Shown one piece after another: positions 17,961 to 31,254 of a stretch of DNA of 64,000 bases. The stretch covers positions 1 through 64,000 of the forward strand of contig CAIYWI010000150.1 of assembly GCA_903929885.1 (NCBI GenBank), given 5' to 3'. The position numbers were made by a program, and so were the translations under genes. This stretch comes from an uncultured Phycisphaerales bacterium (lineage in GTDB: Bacteria; Planctomycetota; Phycisphaerae; Phycisphaerales; UBA1924). The notes below the pieces were generated by a model. The model saw nothing but the letters and a program-made list of their open reading frames with translations. It searched no databases and had not been told where the DNA came from. Numbering within the stretch: position 1 is the first letter of the stretch; each line of letters opens with the position of its first letter.

Positions 17961-20753
17961 TCAGCGATCGGCGATGACCCAGCCATCGCCCGCGCTCACG
18001 TCGGCGCGTCGAGACGGGGGATCGACCACGAGCCGTTCGATCACCCCCCCGCCCACCCGGGCCGTCACCACCGTGGGGCCGGGCGCGTGCAGGCGGAACT
18101 CGCCCCGCCAGTCCCGCGGCAGCGCGGGGCACACGATGATCGACTTGCCCGGCGTCTGGAGAAGCATCTCCTGCACAGTCGTCATGAGGTTGCCGCCGTG
18201 ACACTGATCGGGCAGCCAATCGAAGTTGGGCCCCCAGAACCCCGGAAAGCGGAACGCGGGGTGCGTGTTGCGAACCTTGGCCAGAAGGATCCTCGCCGCC
18301 TCGTCGGCCAGCCCCAGCCGCGCCGCCTGCTGGCCGTCCTGCGTCCATCCGTGGGTCATCTTCTCGATCCGCCGCTCGAAGGTCGCGCGGCCCTCCGCGA
18401 GCAGGCCGCGTCCGACACCCGAAAGGCCGAATGGCCACACCGCCATCAACTCGGGATTCTCGCAGTTGGATCGCGCAGGGCTGAACTGCTCGGCGGGCTG
18501 GAACGTCGCGACCGGCGCGCCGTCGCGACGCGCCAGCGGCACCGGCGGACACGCGTCTCGCAGCCGCGCCCACAAGGCCCGATCCTCTCGCGAGCCGACG
18601 TCGGCGGGCAGCTCGCACAATCGGCGGGTCGTCTCCGCGATCCCCGCGACCGTGGGCAGGTCGTTCACCACGCCGGTCCAGTAGGTCTCGAGCGATTGCG
18701 AGGGCGAGATCACCAGCCGCCCCGAGGCGTCGCGCGCGAATCGCGTGTCGAAGTACTCGAGCACGGCACGCGCGGTCGGCAGCGTCCGCTCCTCCAGCGT
18801 GCGACGGTCCTGCTCGTGGTCCCACTGGTCGAGCATCATGGCCACCAGCTCGGGCCCTTGATTCCACGCGTGACACCACCACGGGCAGAGCACCTCCGAG
18901 GGCAGGCGACCGTCGCGATTCCATCCGTAGTCGCCGTTGGCGTACGAGCCGAAGGTGGTCATCGTCTCGGGGAACCACGCGCCCTTCACGTCGTGCCAGA
19001 GGCGGGCACGCTCGCGCGCGAAGGGCACCTGACGGGCGTAGAAGCCCAGCAGCGAGTCGAGCCGATCGCCGTCGCCTCGCGCGAGCATGCCGTGGTAGGG
19101 CAGGCGGGTGTTCTGCCACCAGAACGAGCCGCCCCAGGCGCGGAAGTCCTCGTTGAACCCCGAGCCGTTGACGTGGCGAGGCGCGACGGTGAAGATCGAG
19201 CCGTTGAACTTCACGGGAAACTCGCCGCCCGTGGCCCCGAGGGTCATGAATCGCTGCGACGCGTAGGCCTGGCTCACCGTCGTCGCCCGCCGGGGCGCAG
19301 GTCCGCCGGAGGCCTCGACGCCGTCGACGAAGAGTCGCACGCGGCCGTCAGCGCCGTCGAAGGTCATCGCCACCGCCGTGTCGACGCCCGGCGCGGGCGC
19401 GACGTCCGACTGGAAGATCGCGTCGCCGACGATGGTGCGCAGGCGGCCGCCCTGAAGGTCGAGCAGCATGCCGTCGGCCCGGCCGGCGGTGAGCGAATCG
19501 ACGATGCGGCCCGTGATGCCCGCCCTCGCGGGCTTGACGCGTGCCAGCACGCTGAACGCGTTCGCCTCGCGGAAGGCGTCGCCCGCCTTCGTCGACGCGC
19601 CTCCCTGCGCGGGAAGGTCGACGACGTCCGCCACGGCGCGACCTGCCGACCACGACGCGATCTCCACGGGCGAAATCGCCCTGGCCACCACCGTCGCCTT
19701 GAGGACGTCGCCCTCGAACCGGTTCGCGCCGTCCGAGTCGATGCCCACGCGCCACGGATGCCCGGCCGCCAGGGGCGCGGACCCGAGGCGAGGAGGCTCC
19801 ACGAAGACGTACGAGCGGCTCCAGCGTCGCCGCCACCATGCGTGCGTGCGGGCGGCGACCTCGTCGAAGGTCAGCGGCACGGCGGCCGCCTCGGCCAACC
19901 CCCTCGCGAACGCCCCCTCCTCCTCGACCTGGCGGCACGCCAGCGTGACGCGGATCGTCGCGGCCGACGCGGCGGCGGACCGCAGCAACTCCGTGGGCCC
20001 GACCTTCTCGAATCCATCGCCCTCGATGCGGCCTCCGAACGTTCGGTGCAACAGCGGGTCGCGGACCGCCGCCGAGGCTTCGGCAAGCCCCTGATGCCGC
20101 AGCGTCAGGGGGACCATCGACCAGCGGTTGCGATGCTGCCATGCGACCGCCGCTCCGCCATCAAGCACTTCGTCCGCCGCCTCGCGCACCTCGACGCCGT
20201 CGGGCGCGTTGAGCATGAGCCACGCCGACCGAAGCTCCTCCCCCGACAATCGCCGCTCCTGCGTGCGCCACGGCTCGAACCTCGCTCGAACGGCCCTGCT
20301 CGAACCGGCGCCCGGCGCGGCTCGCACCATCACGGCATCGGAGGCCGCGTCGACCACGACCTCGAAGGCGGCGCCATCGGCCTCGACGCGAAGGCATCCC
20401 CGCTCGAGATCGAGCCGCTGGCGATAGTCCCGCGTCACGTCGATGGGCGGCTCGAAGGCGATGCGAACGCGACCGAGCTTGAGGAGCCGCTCGCACTCGC
20501 TGAAACTGTCGGTGTGCGAGAGCAGGAGCACGAGGTCGCCTGCGGCCTCGACCCAGGCGTTGAGCCCCACGCGACCGTTGCCCATCGGAACCGAGCCCGA
20601 GCCGTCGAGCCCGGGCGACGTCCATGGCGGCGACGCGGCCTCGAGCAGCGGCGCCGGAAACCCGGACGTCGGTTCGGCGCCCGGCGCACCGGGAGCGATC
20701 CACGCACACAACCCCAGCAGCAGACCTGACACGCGGCGGCGAGTGCGGCTCAT
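17961..20753 (-). CDS. Exported DUF5703/GH95-like glycoside hydrolase with inserted LamG-like domain
   Basis: A 930-aa secreted protein. The ATG at 20753 starts a signal peptide (LLLGLCAWIAPGAPGAE). Residues about 30-320 match the DUF5703 N-terminal beta domain (SVPMGNGRVGLNAWVE, LLSHTDSFSE). About 385-512 is a concanavalin-like LamG stretch (FSVLARVKP, VDTAVAMTFDGADGRVRLFVDGVE). From about 520 an (alpha/alpha)6 barrel follows with GGSFWWQNTRLPYHGML, WHDVKGAWFPETMT and EVLCPWWCHAWNQGPE, as in GH95-type alpha-L-fucosidases. Exact sugar specificity is unknown. It lies 137 bp upstream of the binding-protein/kinase pair on the same strand, and divergent from the AsmA-like gene. Confidence 0.83.
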   Translation of the reverse strand: MSRTRRRVSGLLLGLCAWIAPGAPGAEPTSGFPAPLLEAASPPWTSPGLDGSGSVPMGNGRVGLNAWVEAAGDLVLLLSHTDSFSECERLLKLGRVRIAFEPPIDVTRDYRQRLDLERGCLRVEADGAAFEVVVDAASDAVMVRAAPGAGSSRAVRARFEPWRTQERRLSGEELRSAWLMLNAPDGVEVREAADEVLDGGAAVAWQHRNRWSMVPLTLRHQGLAEASAAVRDPLLHRTFGGRIEGDGFEKVGPTELLRSAAASAATIRVTLACRQVEEEGAFARGLAEAAAVPLTFDEVAARTHAWWRRRWSRSYVFVEPPRLGSAPLAAGHPWRVGIDSDGANRFEGDVLKATVVARAISPVEIASWSAGRAVADVVDLPAQGGASTKAGDAFREANAFSVLARVKPARAGITGRIVDSLTAGRADGMLLDLQGGRLRTIVGDAIFQSDVAPAPGVDTAVAMTFDGADGRVRLFVDGVEASGGPAPRRATTVSQAYASQRFMTLGATGGEFPVKFNGSIFTVAPRHVNGSGFNEDFRAWGGSFWWQNTRLPYHGMLARGDGDRLDSLLGFYARQVPFARERARLWHDVKGAWFPETMTTFGSYANGDYGWNRDGRLPSEVLCPWWCHAWNQGPELVAMMLDQWDHEQDRRTLEERTLPTARAVLEYFDTRFARDASGRLVISPSQSLETYWTGVVNDLPTVAGIAETTRRLCELPADVGSREDRALWARLRDACPPVPLARRDGAPVATFQPAEQFSPARSNCENPELMAVWPFGLSGVGRGLLAEGRATFERRIEKMTHGWTQDGQQAARLGLADEAARILLAKVRNTHPAFRFPGFWGPNFDWLPDQCHGGNLMTTVQEMLLQTPGKSIIVCPALPRDWRGEFRLHAPGPTVVTARVGGGVIERLVVDPPSRRADVSAGDGWVIADR

Positions 20754-20841
20754 GGCGGAGTGTACGTGGTGGCGCCGCGCGTGCCATGCCTCTTCCGCCG
20801 ACGGCTTCGACGCGGAGCCCGCCGATGGCCAAGAATGGGGC

Positions 20842-21747
20842 ATGAAGATCCTCAAGCGTCTGCTGTTGGCCCTGGCCGTCCTGGTGGTGCTGCTGGCGGG
20901 GGGCGTCGTGCTCCTGATCAGCCAGGTGGACCGCGTCGCCAAGGTCGCCATCGAGAAGGGCGGCACCTTCGCGACGGGCACCCCCACGACCGTCGCCGAC
21001 GTCTCGATCGGCCTCTTCAGCGGGAAGTTCTCGCTCTCGGGCCTCACGATCGCCAATCCCGCGGGGTTCAACTCGCCCGCCTTCATGTCGCTGGGCAGCG
21101 GCGGCGTGAATCTCGCGTTGGGGTCGCTCACCGGTTCGACCATCGAGGTGCCGCGATTCGCCCTCGACGCGCTCGAGATCAACCTCGAGCGTCGCGACGG
21201 CAAGACCAACTACGGGGCGATCCTCGATTCGCTCAAGCGGCTGCAGGGCCAGGGCGGAGGCGGCACGACCCAGCAGCCAGCGTCCGGCGAGACCAAGCTC
21301 ATCATCAACGACCTGGCGCTCAGCAACATCGTGGTGCGCGTCGACCTCGCGGGCGGGCCTCAGGCGGTGAGCGACCTGACGCGGGTGACAATCCCCATCG
21401 ACCGGATCAACCTCAGCAACGTGGGCAAGACGGGCGACGGCGTGGCGGGCACGGGCGTGACCATCTCGGAACTCTCGAGCATCGTCATCAGCGCCGTGCT
21501 CAGCGCGGCGACCGACAAGGGCGGCTCGCTCATCCCCGCCGACCTACTCGGCGACCTCAACGGCCGGCTGGAAGGGCTGGGCAAGAGCCTGCTCGACATG
21601 AAGGTCGTGGCCGACACGCAGGCCAAGGTCGAGGAGCTGGGCAAGAAGGTGGCAGACGACGTGAAGAAGACGGTCGACGAGACCGCGAAGAAGGCCGCGG
21701 ACAAGGCCTCCGAGGCGATCAAGGGCCTGATTCCCGGCAAGAAGTGA
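20842..21747 (+). CDS. AsmA-like envelope protein
   Basis: A 301-aa protein with a single N-terminal membrane helix (residues 5-26) followed by a periplasmic beta-rich region. The N-terminal block ([37 protein letters not shown], read in parts) has the layout of AsmA/DUF748 proteins, which span or anchor in the envelope and influence lipid or outer-membrane traffic. A Gly/Gln linker occurs at about 133-140. The last ~60 residues are Lys/Asp-rich and predicted helical ([22 protein letters not shown]). It is shorter than classic AsmA (about 600 aa). It ends 25 bp from the convergent kinase gene. Confidence 0.7.
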   Translation: MKILKRLLLALAVLVVLLAGGVVLLISQVDRVAKVAIEKGGTFATGTPTTVADVSIGLFSGKFSLSGLTIANPAGFNSPAFMSLGSGGVNLALGSLTGSTIEVPRFALDALEINLERRDGKTNYGAILDSLKRLQGQGGGGTTQQPASGETKLIINDLALSNIVVRVDLAGGPQAVSDLTRVTIPIDRINLSNVGKTGDGVAGTGVTISELSSIVISAVLSAATDKGGSLIPADLLGDLNGRLEGLGKSLLDMKVVADTQAKVEELGKKVADDVKKTVDETAKKAADKASEAIKGLIPGKK

Positions 21748-21772
21748 GCGCCCGCCCGACGCGAGGCGATGC

Positions 21773-24493
<2,721 letters not shown>

Positions 24494-24640
24494 GACTCCA
24501 TGCAAAGCCGCACCGGGCGCGCAGCGACGGACCGATCGCCGCCCGGCGATCCATGGATCGGTCCAAAGTGCACGACGGTTCAGCCCGACGACGTCCCCTC
24601 GGCGGGGGAGGCGGCCGTGGCGAGCCTGCCCCGGGACGGG

Positions 24641-26341
<1,701 letters not shown>

Positions 26342-26434
26342 GCTCGGTTCCTTCCCGCCTGCGACCCTCCCTCGCCCGCGGGAGCCAAGTGTACGAGCAC
26401 GACGCCCCCGCGCGTCCGCCTCATACGCTCGCCC

Positions 26435-27913
26435 ATGCCTCGCCCCGCCCTGCGTCCCCTTCGCGTCGCGATCCTCCCGCACGCCGCTCGGCCGGTCCTG
26501 CTGGCCCTCTGCCTGCTGCTCGCGTCGTGCACCGTCGCGGGGACCTCGGCGCCCCGTCAATCGCGGCGACCCCCCAACGTGCTGCTGATCGTCGCCGACG
26601 ACCTGGGCTTCGGCGAACTCTCCTGCTACGGCCAGCGCATCATCAAGACGCCCGCGATCGATCGACTGGCCCGCGAGGGCGTGCGGTTCACCGCCGGCTA
26701 CGCCGCGGCGCCGGTGTGCGCGCCCAGCCGCGCGTCCATGCTGACCGGCCTGCACGCCGGCCACTCGCCCATCCGCGACAACAGGGAACTCAAGCCCGAG
26801 GGCCAGCAACCGCTCCCGGCGGGCACCGTCACGCTCGCGGGGTTGCTCCGCGACCGCGGCTACGCCACCGCGCTCGTCGGCAAGTGGGGCCTGGGGATGC
26901 CCGGGTCCGAGGGCGATCCGCTCCGGCACGGCTTCGACTTCTTCTACGGATACCACTGTCAGCGCCACGCCCACAACCACTACCCGACGTTCCTGCGCCG
27001 CAACGACGCCGTCGAACACTTGGAGGGAAACACGCCCGGCAACCGCGTCGGCGCGGTCTACGCGCCCGATCGCTTTCTCGACGAGACCGAGGCCTTCATC
27101 CGCGGCTCGGCCGATCGTCCCTTCTTCGTGATGTTCGCCACCACGGTGCCGCACGCCGCGTTGCAGGTGCCGGAGGATTCGCTGCGCCCGTGGGTCGGCG
27201 CCATCGAGGACGCCCCCTACGACGGTCGTCAGGGCTATCTGCCCCACCCCGCGCCCCACGCCGCCTACGCGGCCATGGTTTCGCGACTCGACCGCGATGT
27301 CGGCCGGCTGCTCGACCTGCTCGATGAACTCGAAGTCGCCGACGACACCCTGGTGGTCTTCACCAGCGACAACGGCCCGACGCACGGCCGGGTCGGCGGC
27401 GCGGACTCGGCCTTCTTCGAGAGCGCGGCGGGTCTGCGGGGCCTCAAGGGAAGTCTGCACGAGGGGGGCATTCGCGTCCCGCTGCTGGCACGGCTGCCCG
27501 GCGTGACGGCACGGAACGCAACCGTCGATCATCCGGTGTCGCACATCGACCTCATGCCCACGATCCTCGATTTGGCGGGGCCCTCGAGCGACGACGCGGA
27601 GCGCCGGGTCGACGGCGTCTCGCTGGTCGGGCTGCTCTCGGAGGGTCGCGCGCCGACTCGGGCCACGCCGCTCTACTGGGAGTTTCCCGGCTATGGCGGC
27701 CAGCAGGCGGTGCGGATGGGCGACCTCAAGGCCATCCGCAAGGACCTCTCCCGCGGCGGCGGCCACCTCGAGCTCTACGATCTCGCGACCGACCCCGCCG
27801 AATCTCGCGACCTCGCGGACTCGATGCCCGAGGAGGTCGGCCGCGCCAGGTCGATGATGCGCGAGTCCCGGACTCGTTCCGCGACGTTCCCGTTTCCCTC
27901 GCTCGATCGATGA
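26435..27913 (+). CDS. Lipoprotein sulfatase (arylsulfatase family)
   Basis: A 492-aa exported sulfatase. The ATG at 26435 starts a signal with lipobox LLASC (Cys32), so it is probably lipid-anchored. The sulfatase domain begins PNVLLIVADDLGFGELSCYG with metal-binding Asp55-Asp56. Cys95 in VCAPSRASMLTG is the CxPSR residue converted to formylglycine. GKWGLG, PHAALQVP and FTSDNGPT provide further active-site residues. The C-terminal LYDLATDPAESRDLA is the usual sulfatase ending. Substrates are probably sulfated glycans, as for most planctomycete paralogues. A formylglycine-generating enzyme or anSME is not in the window. Divergent from ettA across 93 bp. Confidence 0.93.
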   Translation: MPRPALRPLRVAILPHAARPVLLALCLLLASCTVAGTSAPRQSRRPPNVLLIVADDLGFGELSCYGQRIIKTPAIDRLAREGVRFTAGYAAAPVCAPSRASMLTGLHAGHSPIRDNRELKPEGQQPLPAGTVTLAGLLRDRGYATALVGKWGLGMPGSEGDPLRHGFDFFYGYHCQRHAHNHYPTFLRRNDAVEHLEGNTPGNRVGAVYAPDRFLDETEAFIRGSADRPFFVMFATTVPHAALQVPEDSLRPWVGAIEDAPYDGRQGYLPHPAPHAAYAAMVSRLDRDVGRLLDLLDELEVADDTLVVFTSDNGPTHGRVGGADSAFFESAAGLRGLKGSLHEGGIRVPLLARLPGVTARNATVDHPVSHIDLMPTILDLAGPSSDDAERRVDGVSLVGLLSEGRAPTRATPLYWEFPGYGGQQAVRMGDLKAIRKDLSRGGGHLELYDLATDPAESRDLADSMPEEVGRARSMMRESRTRSATFPFPSLDR

Positions 27914-28021
27914 CGCGCAGCATTCGTCTCGGCGGGCGCACTCGCCTCACGCATGCCCCGCAATCCGCGAACGTGCGCTTTCGGTGCGCTGCAGGATGAA
28001 TCCTGAAGCGATCCGCGAGCG

Positions 28022-28049
28022 TTGAACTCGCGTCGCCATTCGGTATGCT
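28022..28049 (+). promoter_or_regulatory. Candidate sigma-70-type promoter for the PEP-CTERM-like gene
   Basis: TTGAAC and TATGCT are separated by 16 bp, 88 bp upstream of the ATG at 28137. Both hexamers match the consensus at four or five positions in otherwise GC-rich DNA. A CAGGAG ribosome-binding site precedes the start codon. Confidence 0.45.
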
Positions 28050-28136
28050 GACCACCGTCGACACGTTCGACGTTCGTTTCCGTTCGCGGCAGTCGCCGCG
28101 AAGCGTCGAAGGGGTCGAGAGTCACAGGAGAGACAC

Positions 28137-28877
28137 ATGAAGTTCCGCAATCGAATCGTGGGTGGCGTGCTGGGCGCGACGCTGCTGGGCATCGCCGGTC
28201 AGGCCTCGGCCATCATCGTGCTCGGCAACGGCGACACGGTCAGCCTCGGCGCCGTGCTCGCCAGCAACGACCGCATGGTGCAGATCGACGACAAGCTCTT
28301 CTGGTTCGAGTCGTACACCTCGTCCCACTTCAACCCGTCGCTGATCACCATGGTCGGCTTCATCGCCGCCAACCCCAACCAGCACGGCTTCCGCAACGTC
28401 GGGTTCGACCTGACCGGCCCCTTCGGCGACGGCACGCCGGGCGATCAGAGCGTCCACGAGGCCAACCTGCAGTACACGGTCGCCGTCGATCCCGCCGCCT
28501 ATGCGCGGGGCGTTCGCCTCTGCGACGCGCGGCTCACCTTCAACGGATCGTCGACCGGCACGGGCTCCTTCGCCCGCGTCGACGAGACGATCTTCGACAG
28601 CGACGCCAACACGCTGCTCGGCAACCTGTCCGTCTACGACAACTCTGGTCCCCCGCGCGACACTCGCCTGACCGACATGGCGGACTACTGCGAGATCTTC
28701 CAGTCGGCCGGCTACCGCGCCTTCGAGGTGAACAAGGACATGAAGTTCTTCGCCGCCGAGGCCAGCGGCACCGCCACGGCCTCGTTCGTCCGCCAGGAGT
28801 TCAGCCAGATCCCCAGCCCCGGCGCGCTGGGCTTGATCGGCGCCGCGGGCCTCGTGGCCTTGCGTCGCCGTCGCTGA
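28137..28877 (+). CDS. Secreted protein with PEP-CTERM-like sorting tail
   Basis: A 246-aa exported protein. Residues 1-23 form a signal peptide (LLGIAGQASA). The body is beta-rich and contains no recognised catalytic motif. The last 18 residues (IPSPGALGLIGAAGLVAL then RRRR) have the architecture of PEP-CTERM-type sorting signals: a short Pro-containing motif, a hydrophobic helix and an Arg cluster at the very end, which exosortase-type enzymes recognise in other bacteria. The Pro-Ser-Pro variant replaces PEP. A good CAGGAG ribosome-binding site, a candidate promoter and a strong terminator frame it as a single-gene transcript. Function unknown; a surface or matrix protein is likely. Confidence 0.82.
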   Translation: MKFRNRIVGGVLGATLLGIAGQASAIIVLGNGDTVSLGAVLASNDRMVQIDDKLFWFESYTSSHFNPSLITMVGFIAANPNQHGFRNVGFDLTGPFGDGTPGDQSVHEANLQYTVAVDPAAYARGVRLCDARLTFNGSSTGTGSFARVDETIFDSDANTLLGNLSVYDNSGPPRDTRLTDMADYCEIFQSAGYRAFEVNKDMKFFAAEASGTATASFVRQEFSQIPSPGALGLIGAAGLVALRRRR

Positions 28878-28905
28878 TCGCTCGTCCGTCAACGTCACGT
28901 CTCAC

Positions 28906-28938
28906 CGAGCGTTCGTCAATCGCGAACGCTCGCGTTTT
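28906..28938 (+). terminator. Intrinsic terminator after the PEP-CTERM-like gene
   Basis: CGAGCGTTCG (28906-28915) and CGAACGCTCG (28923-28932) form a perfect 10-bp stem with a 7-nt loop, followed by GC then TTTT, 29 bp after the stop codon. Confidence 0.8.
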
Positions 28939-28957
28939 AAGGTAACAGTTTCATGGC

Positions 28958-28976
28958 GATGAGAGTGAATCTCATC
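28958..28976. promoter_or_regulatory. Palindrome 1 in the luxR-type leader
   Basis: GATGAGA-GTGAA-TCTCATC: perfect 7-bp arms with a 5-nt centre, 154 bp upstream of the regulator start. It could be an operator or an RNA hairpin. Confidence 0.4.
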
Positions 28977-28986
28977 TCACAAATAC

Positions 28987-29007
28987 GTCCTGTGGATGCA
29001 ACAGGAC
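28987..29007. promoter_or_regulatory. Palindrome 2 in the luxR-type leader
   Basis: GTCCTGT-GGATGCA-ACAGGAC: perfect 7-bp arms with a 7-nt centre, 10 bp after palindrome 1. The two arms have different sequences, so a single dimeric regulator binding both is not implied. Confidence 0.4.
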
Positions 29008-29129
29008 CGAGGCGAGTCGGATAACGTAGACAGGGGCGCGGGTGCAGACTGCCATGTGATGGCCCTGCCGGGGATGGTCTTTCGGATGTCTCACCTCGCG
29101 CCTTCGGTTGTTGCTCAAGGAGCGGATCC

Positions 29130-29873
29130 ATGGCCATCGAAACCTTCGTCGATCAACTGTCAGCGGTGCACGATCGTGTGTCTCGCAACGGCGTGCACGC
29201 CTCCGAAGTGCCGCTGATCTCCGGCGTCGCCCAGGTCTTCCCGGGCACCTTCTCCATGTGCCTCGACGCGTCGGGCACGGTGCGAGGCGTCTCGCCGAGC
29301 TACACGACGTCCACGGGGGTGAACGGCCACTCGATGGTGGGCCGGCGCCTGAACGAGTTCTTCCGTCCCGCCTGGTGCGACGAGCGGCTCGGCGTGGTTC
29401 GTCGGGTGATGCGCACCGGCACGCCCATCGCCACGGTCGAGATCTTCCGCAGCCGCCGCCTGGAGGGGGCTTATCTGCCGGCCATCGACGACGCCTCGTC
29501 GTCGATGGCGGTCTTCGTGGGGCGCTTCGGACTCGCGTGCCCGCTGCCGGATGACAAGAGCGCCCAGCAGTTCGAGCACCTGCTCGAGCCCGAGTGGGGC
29601 CAACTGTCCAAGCTCAGCCGTCGCGAGCTCGAGGTGCTCCGCCTGATCGCCAGCGGACTCGACAATGGTCAGATCGCCAAGGCCATCCACCGCACCAAGC
29701 GGGCCGTCGAGTGGCACATCAGCGGGCTCTACCGCACGCTCAACGTGCTCCAGCGAACCGATCTCTTCCGCATCGGCCTGATCGCCGGACTCCCCGACAT
29801 CGACGAGGACCACTGGAACCGGATGATGGAGCGGGTCAACTCGCACCACGCCGAGGCGCCGATGACGTATTGA
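29130..29873 (+). CDS. LuxR-type transcriptional regulator with PAS-like sensor
   Basis: A 247-aa regulator. Residues about 35-150 have the layout of a PAS domain (FSMCLDASGTVRGVSPSY ... GRRLNEFF). Residues about 175-232 are a LuxR/GerE helix-turn-helix: LSRRELEVLRLIASGLDNGQIAKAI, then KRAVEWHISGLYRTLNV as the recognition helix region. There is no receiver domain with a phospho-acceptor Asp, so it likely responds to a ligand, redox state or partner protein. The leader of about 190 bp between the preceding terminator and the ATG carries two palindromes. The target genes are unknown; the PEP-CTERM-like gene upstream is a candidate. Confidence 0.83.
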   Translation: MAIETFVDQLSAVHDRVSRNGVHASEVPLISGVAQVFPGTFSMCLDASGTVRGVSPSYTTSTGVNGHSMVGRRLNEFFRPAWCDERLGVVRRVMRTGTPIATVEIFRSRRLEGAYLPAIDDASSSMAVFVGRFGLACPLPDDKSAQQFEHLLEPEWGQLSKLSRRELEVLRLIASGLDNGQIAKAIHRTKRAVEWHISGLYRTLNVLQRTDLFRIGLIAGLPDIDEDHWNRMMERVNSHHAEAPMTY

Positions 29874-29892
29874 GGCGGACGTCTCACCGTCG

Positions 29893-29922
29893 CCAACCAA
29901 CGCGTTCCATCCACGCATCCAC
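29893..29922. repeat. Direct repeat, copy 1, bounding a palindrome-rich spacer
   Basis: Shares CAACCAACGCGTTCCA followed after two differing bases by CACGCATCCAC with the copy at 30051-30080. The pair bounds about 130 bp containing three hairpins. Confidence 0.65.
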
Positions 29923-29966
29923 GACCGCATGCCTAGGTCCCGCCCGCAAGGGCGCACCAGTCGTAG

Positions 29967-30002
29967 CCGTGGGCTTGCACGGCTCTGCGGGCAAGCCCAC
30001 GG
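29967..30002. terminator. 12-bp-stem hairpin between convergent genes
   Basis: CCGTGGGCTTGC and GCAAGCCCACGG form a perfect 12-bp stem with a 12-nt loop, between the regulator stop and the convergent cyanophycinase-like gene. There is no T tract. It may act as a bidirectional terminator or be part of a palindromic repeat element. Confidence 0.5.
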
Positions 30003-30050
30003 ACCGGGCGTCGATCCGCGCGGATGGTCGCGCCGCGAGCCATCCATCAT

Positions 30051-30080
30051 CAACCAACGCGTTCCAGTCACGCATCCACA
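30051..30080. repeat. Direct repeat, copy 2, bounding a palindrome-rich spacer
   Basis: Second copy of the 29-30 bp sequence at 29893-29922, same orientation, 27 of about 29 positions identical. Confidence 0.65.
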
Positions 30081-30112
30081 CCCGCGCACCCACGGTTCAC
30101 CCACCAAGCGCT

Positions 30113-31237
30113 TCAGAAGGGCCGCGCCGTCACGACCACGTCGAACCACGACCACCCTTGGCCTGCCGCCCATGCCCGCATCGACCATCCGTCGAGCGTC
30201 AATGCCACCGCGCCCTCGTGCGACTCGGCGCCCTGCATGAAGAGTCGCCACGAGGCCAACTGCCGGTTCTGACCCGGCTCGGCCACCGGCACCTCGCGCA
30301 CCACCGCGGGCGCTTCGGCCGGCAGGCGCGGCGTCGAGGCCAGGAGCGCAGGCAGCGGCACGCGCATGCCCTGCCTCACCACCAGCGCGCGACAGGCGAG
30401 TCGATCCAGCGTCCCGTTCGTGCGTTTCATCGATCCGACATCCACCAGCAGCGAATCGGCCACGCTCACGCCCGTCATCTCGCCCGACGCCAGGTCGATC
30501 TCGACCGCCGCGTCCTCGCCCACGCCCACGCCCAATCGCCGGCCCGACACTTCGAGCGCGGCGACCAGCCGCCCCACGCGGTGGCGCTCGAAGAAGTGCG
30601 AATCGGTCACGACCCACGCCACGAGGCCCATGCCCGGACCGATCCTCGGCCCGAGCATCGCGTCGTCGTCCTCCGAGCCGGTGTCGGTCGCGCGAGGGAT
30701 CCCCAGCGCCTGCGCGCTCCGTCCCGTATGAAACATCACCTCGCCCATCATGGCGTCGCCCGCGCTGGTGCCGGCGATGACGCCCCCGCGGGCGAGCAGC
30801 CGCCGCATCGCCTCGAGTTCCGGGCCGTCGCGATCACCGGGGCGATATCGATCGGTGATCCGCTTCTGGTCGCCGCCGGTGAAGAACATCGCCGTGGCCC
30901 GATTGATCATCGCGACGCTCTCGGTCGTCGGCGTCTCGCGGCGCATCACCGCCACGCTCGCGCCCGGACACCAGGTGCGGAACGACTCGAGCTTGCCCTT
31001 GGCCGCGTCATCCTGGTCGCCGCTGGCGGCGGTGGCGATGACGATCGACGGCTCGCCCGCACGGGCGGCAAGGGTGGCGAACCGCTCATACACGGGACGG
31101 TTGTCGTCGTCGAGGCCGCCGCCGATGGCCAACAGCGTGCCCGCGCCGCGGGGCGCGGGCGAGCAGGCGGGCAGCACGGCCATCGCCGCCACGAGACACA
31201 GCAGACGCCACGCGAGCGAGGCGGCGGCACGCGACAT
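30113..31237 (-). CDS. Cyanophycinase-like (peptidase S51 family) lipoprotein
   Basis: A 374-aa exported protein of the S51 serine peptidase clan. The signal ends in a lipobox LPAC (Cys25). The domain starts TLLAIGGGLDDDN, followed by SIVIATAASGD, AMFFTGGDQKRI and the nucleophile elbow GTSAGDAMMGE with Ser158, the arrangement seen in cyanophycinases, which hydrolyse multi-L-arginyl-poly-L-aspartate. GLGLVAW-type wording (GMGLVAWVVTDSHFFERHRVGRL) gives the His-containing conserved block. A ~70-aa extension follows the S51 domain. It lies 17 bp downstream of a prolyl oligopeptidase on the same strand. No cyanophycin synthetase is in the window, so other beta-aspartyl peptides are possible substrates. 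Confidence 0.85.
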   Translation of the reverse strand: MSRAAASLAWRLLCLVAAMAVLPACSPAPRGAGTLLAIGGGLDDDNRPVYERFATLAARAGEPSIVIATAASGDQDDAAKGKLESFRTWCPGASVAVMRRETPTTESVAMINRATAMFFTGGDQKRITDRYRPGDRDGPELEAMRRLLARGGVIAGTSAGDAMMGEVMFHTGRSAQALGIPRATDTGSEDDDAMLGPRIGPGMGLVAWVVTDSHFFERHRVGRLVAALEVSGRRLGVGVGEDAAVEIDLASGEMTGVSVADSLLVDVGSMKRTNGTLDRLACRALVVRQGMRVPLPALLASTPRLPAEAPAVVREVPVAEPGQNRQLASWRLFMQGAESHEGAVALTLDGWSMRAWAAGQGWSWFDVVVTARPF

Positions 31238-31254
31238 GATGGATCCTCCAACGC

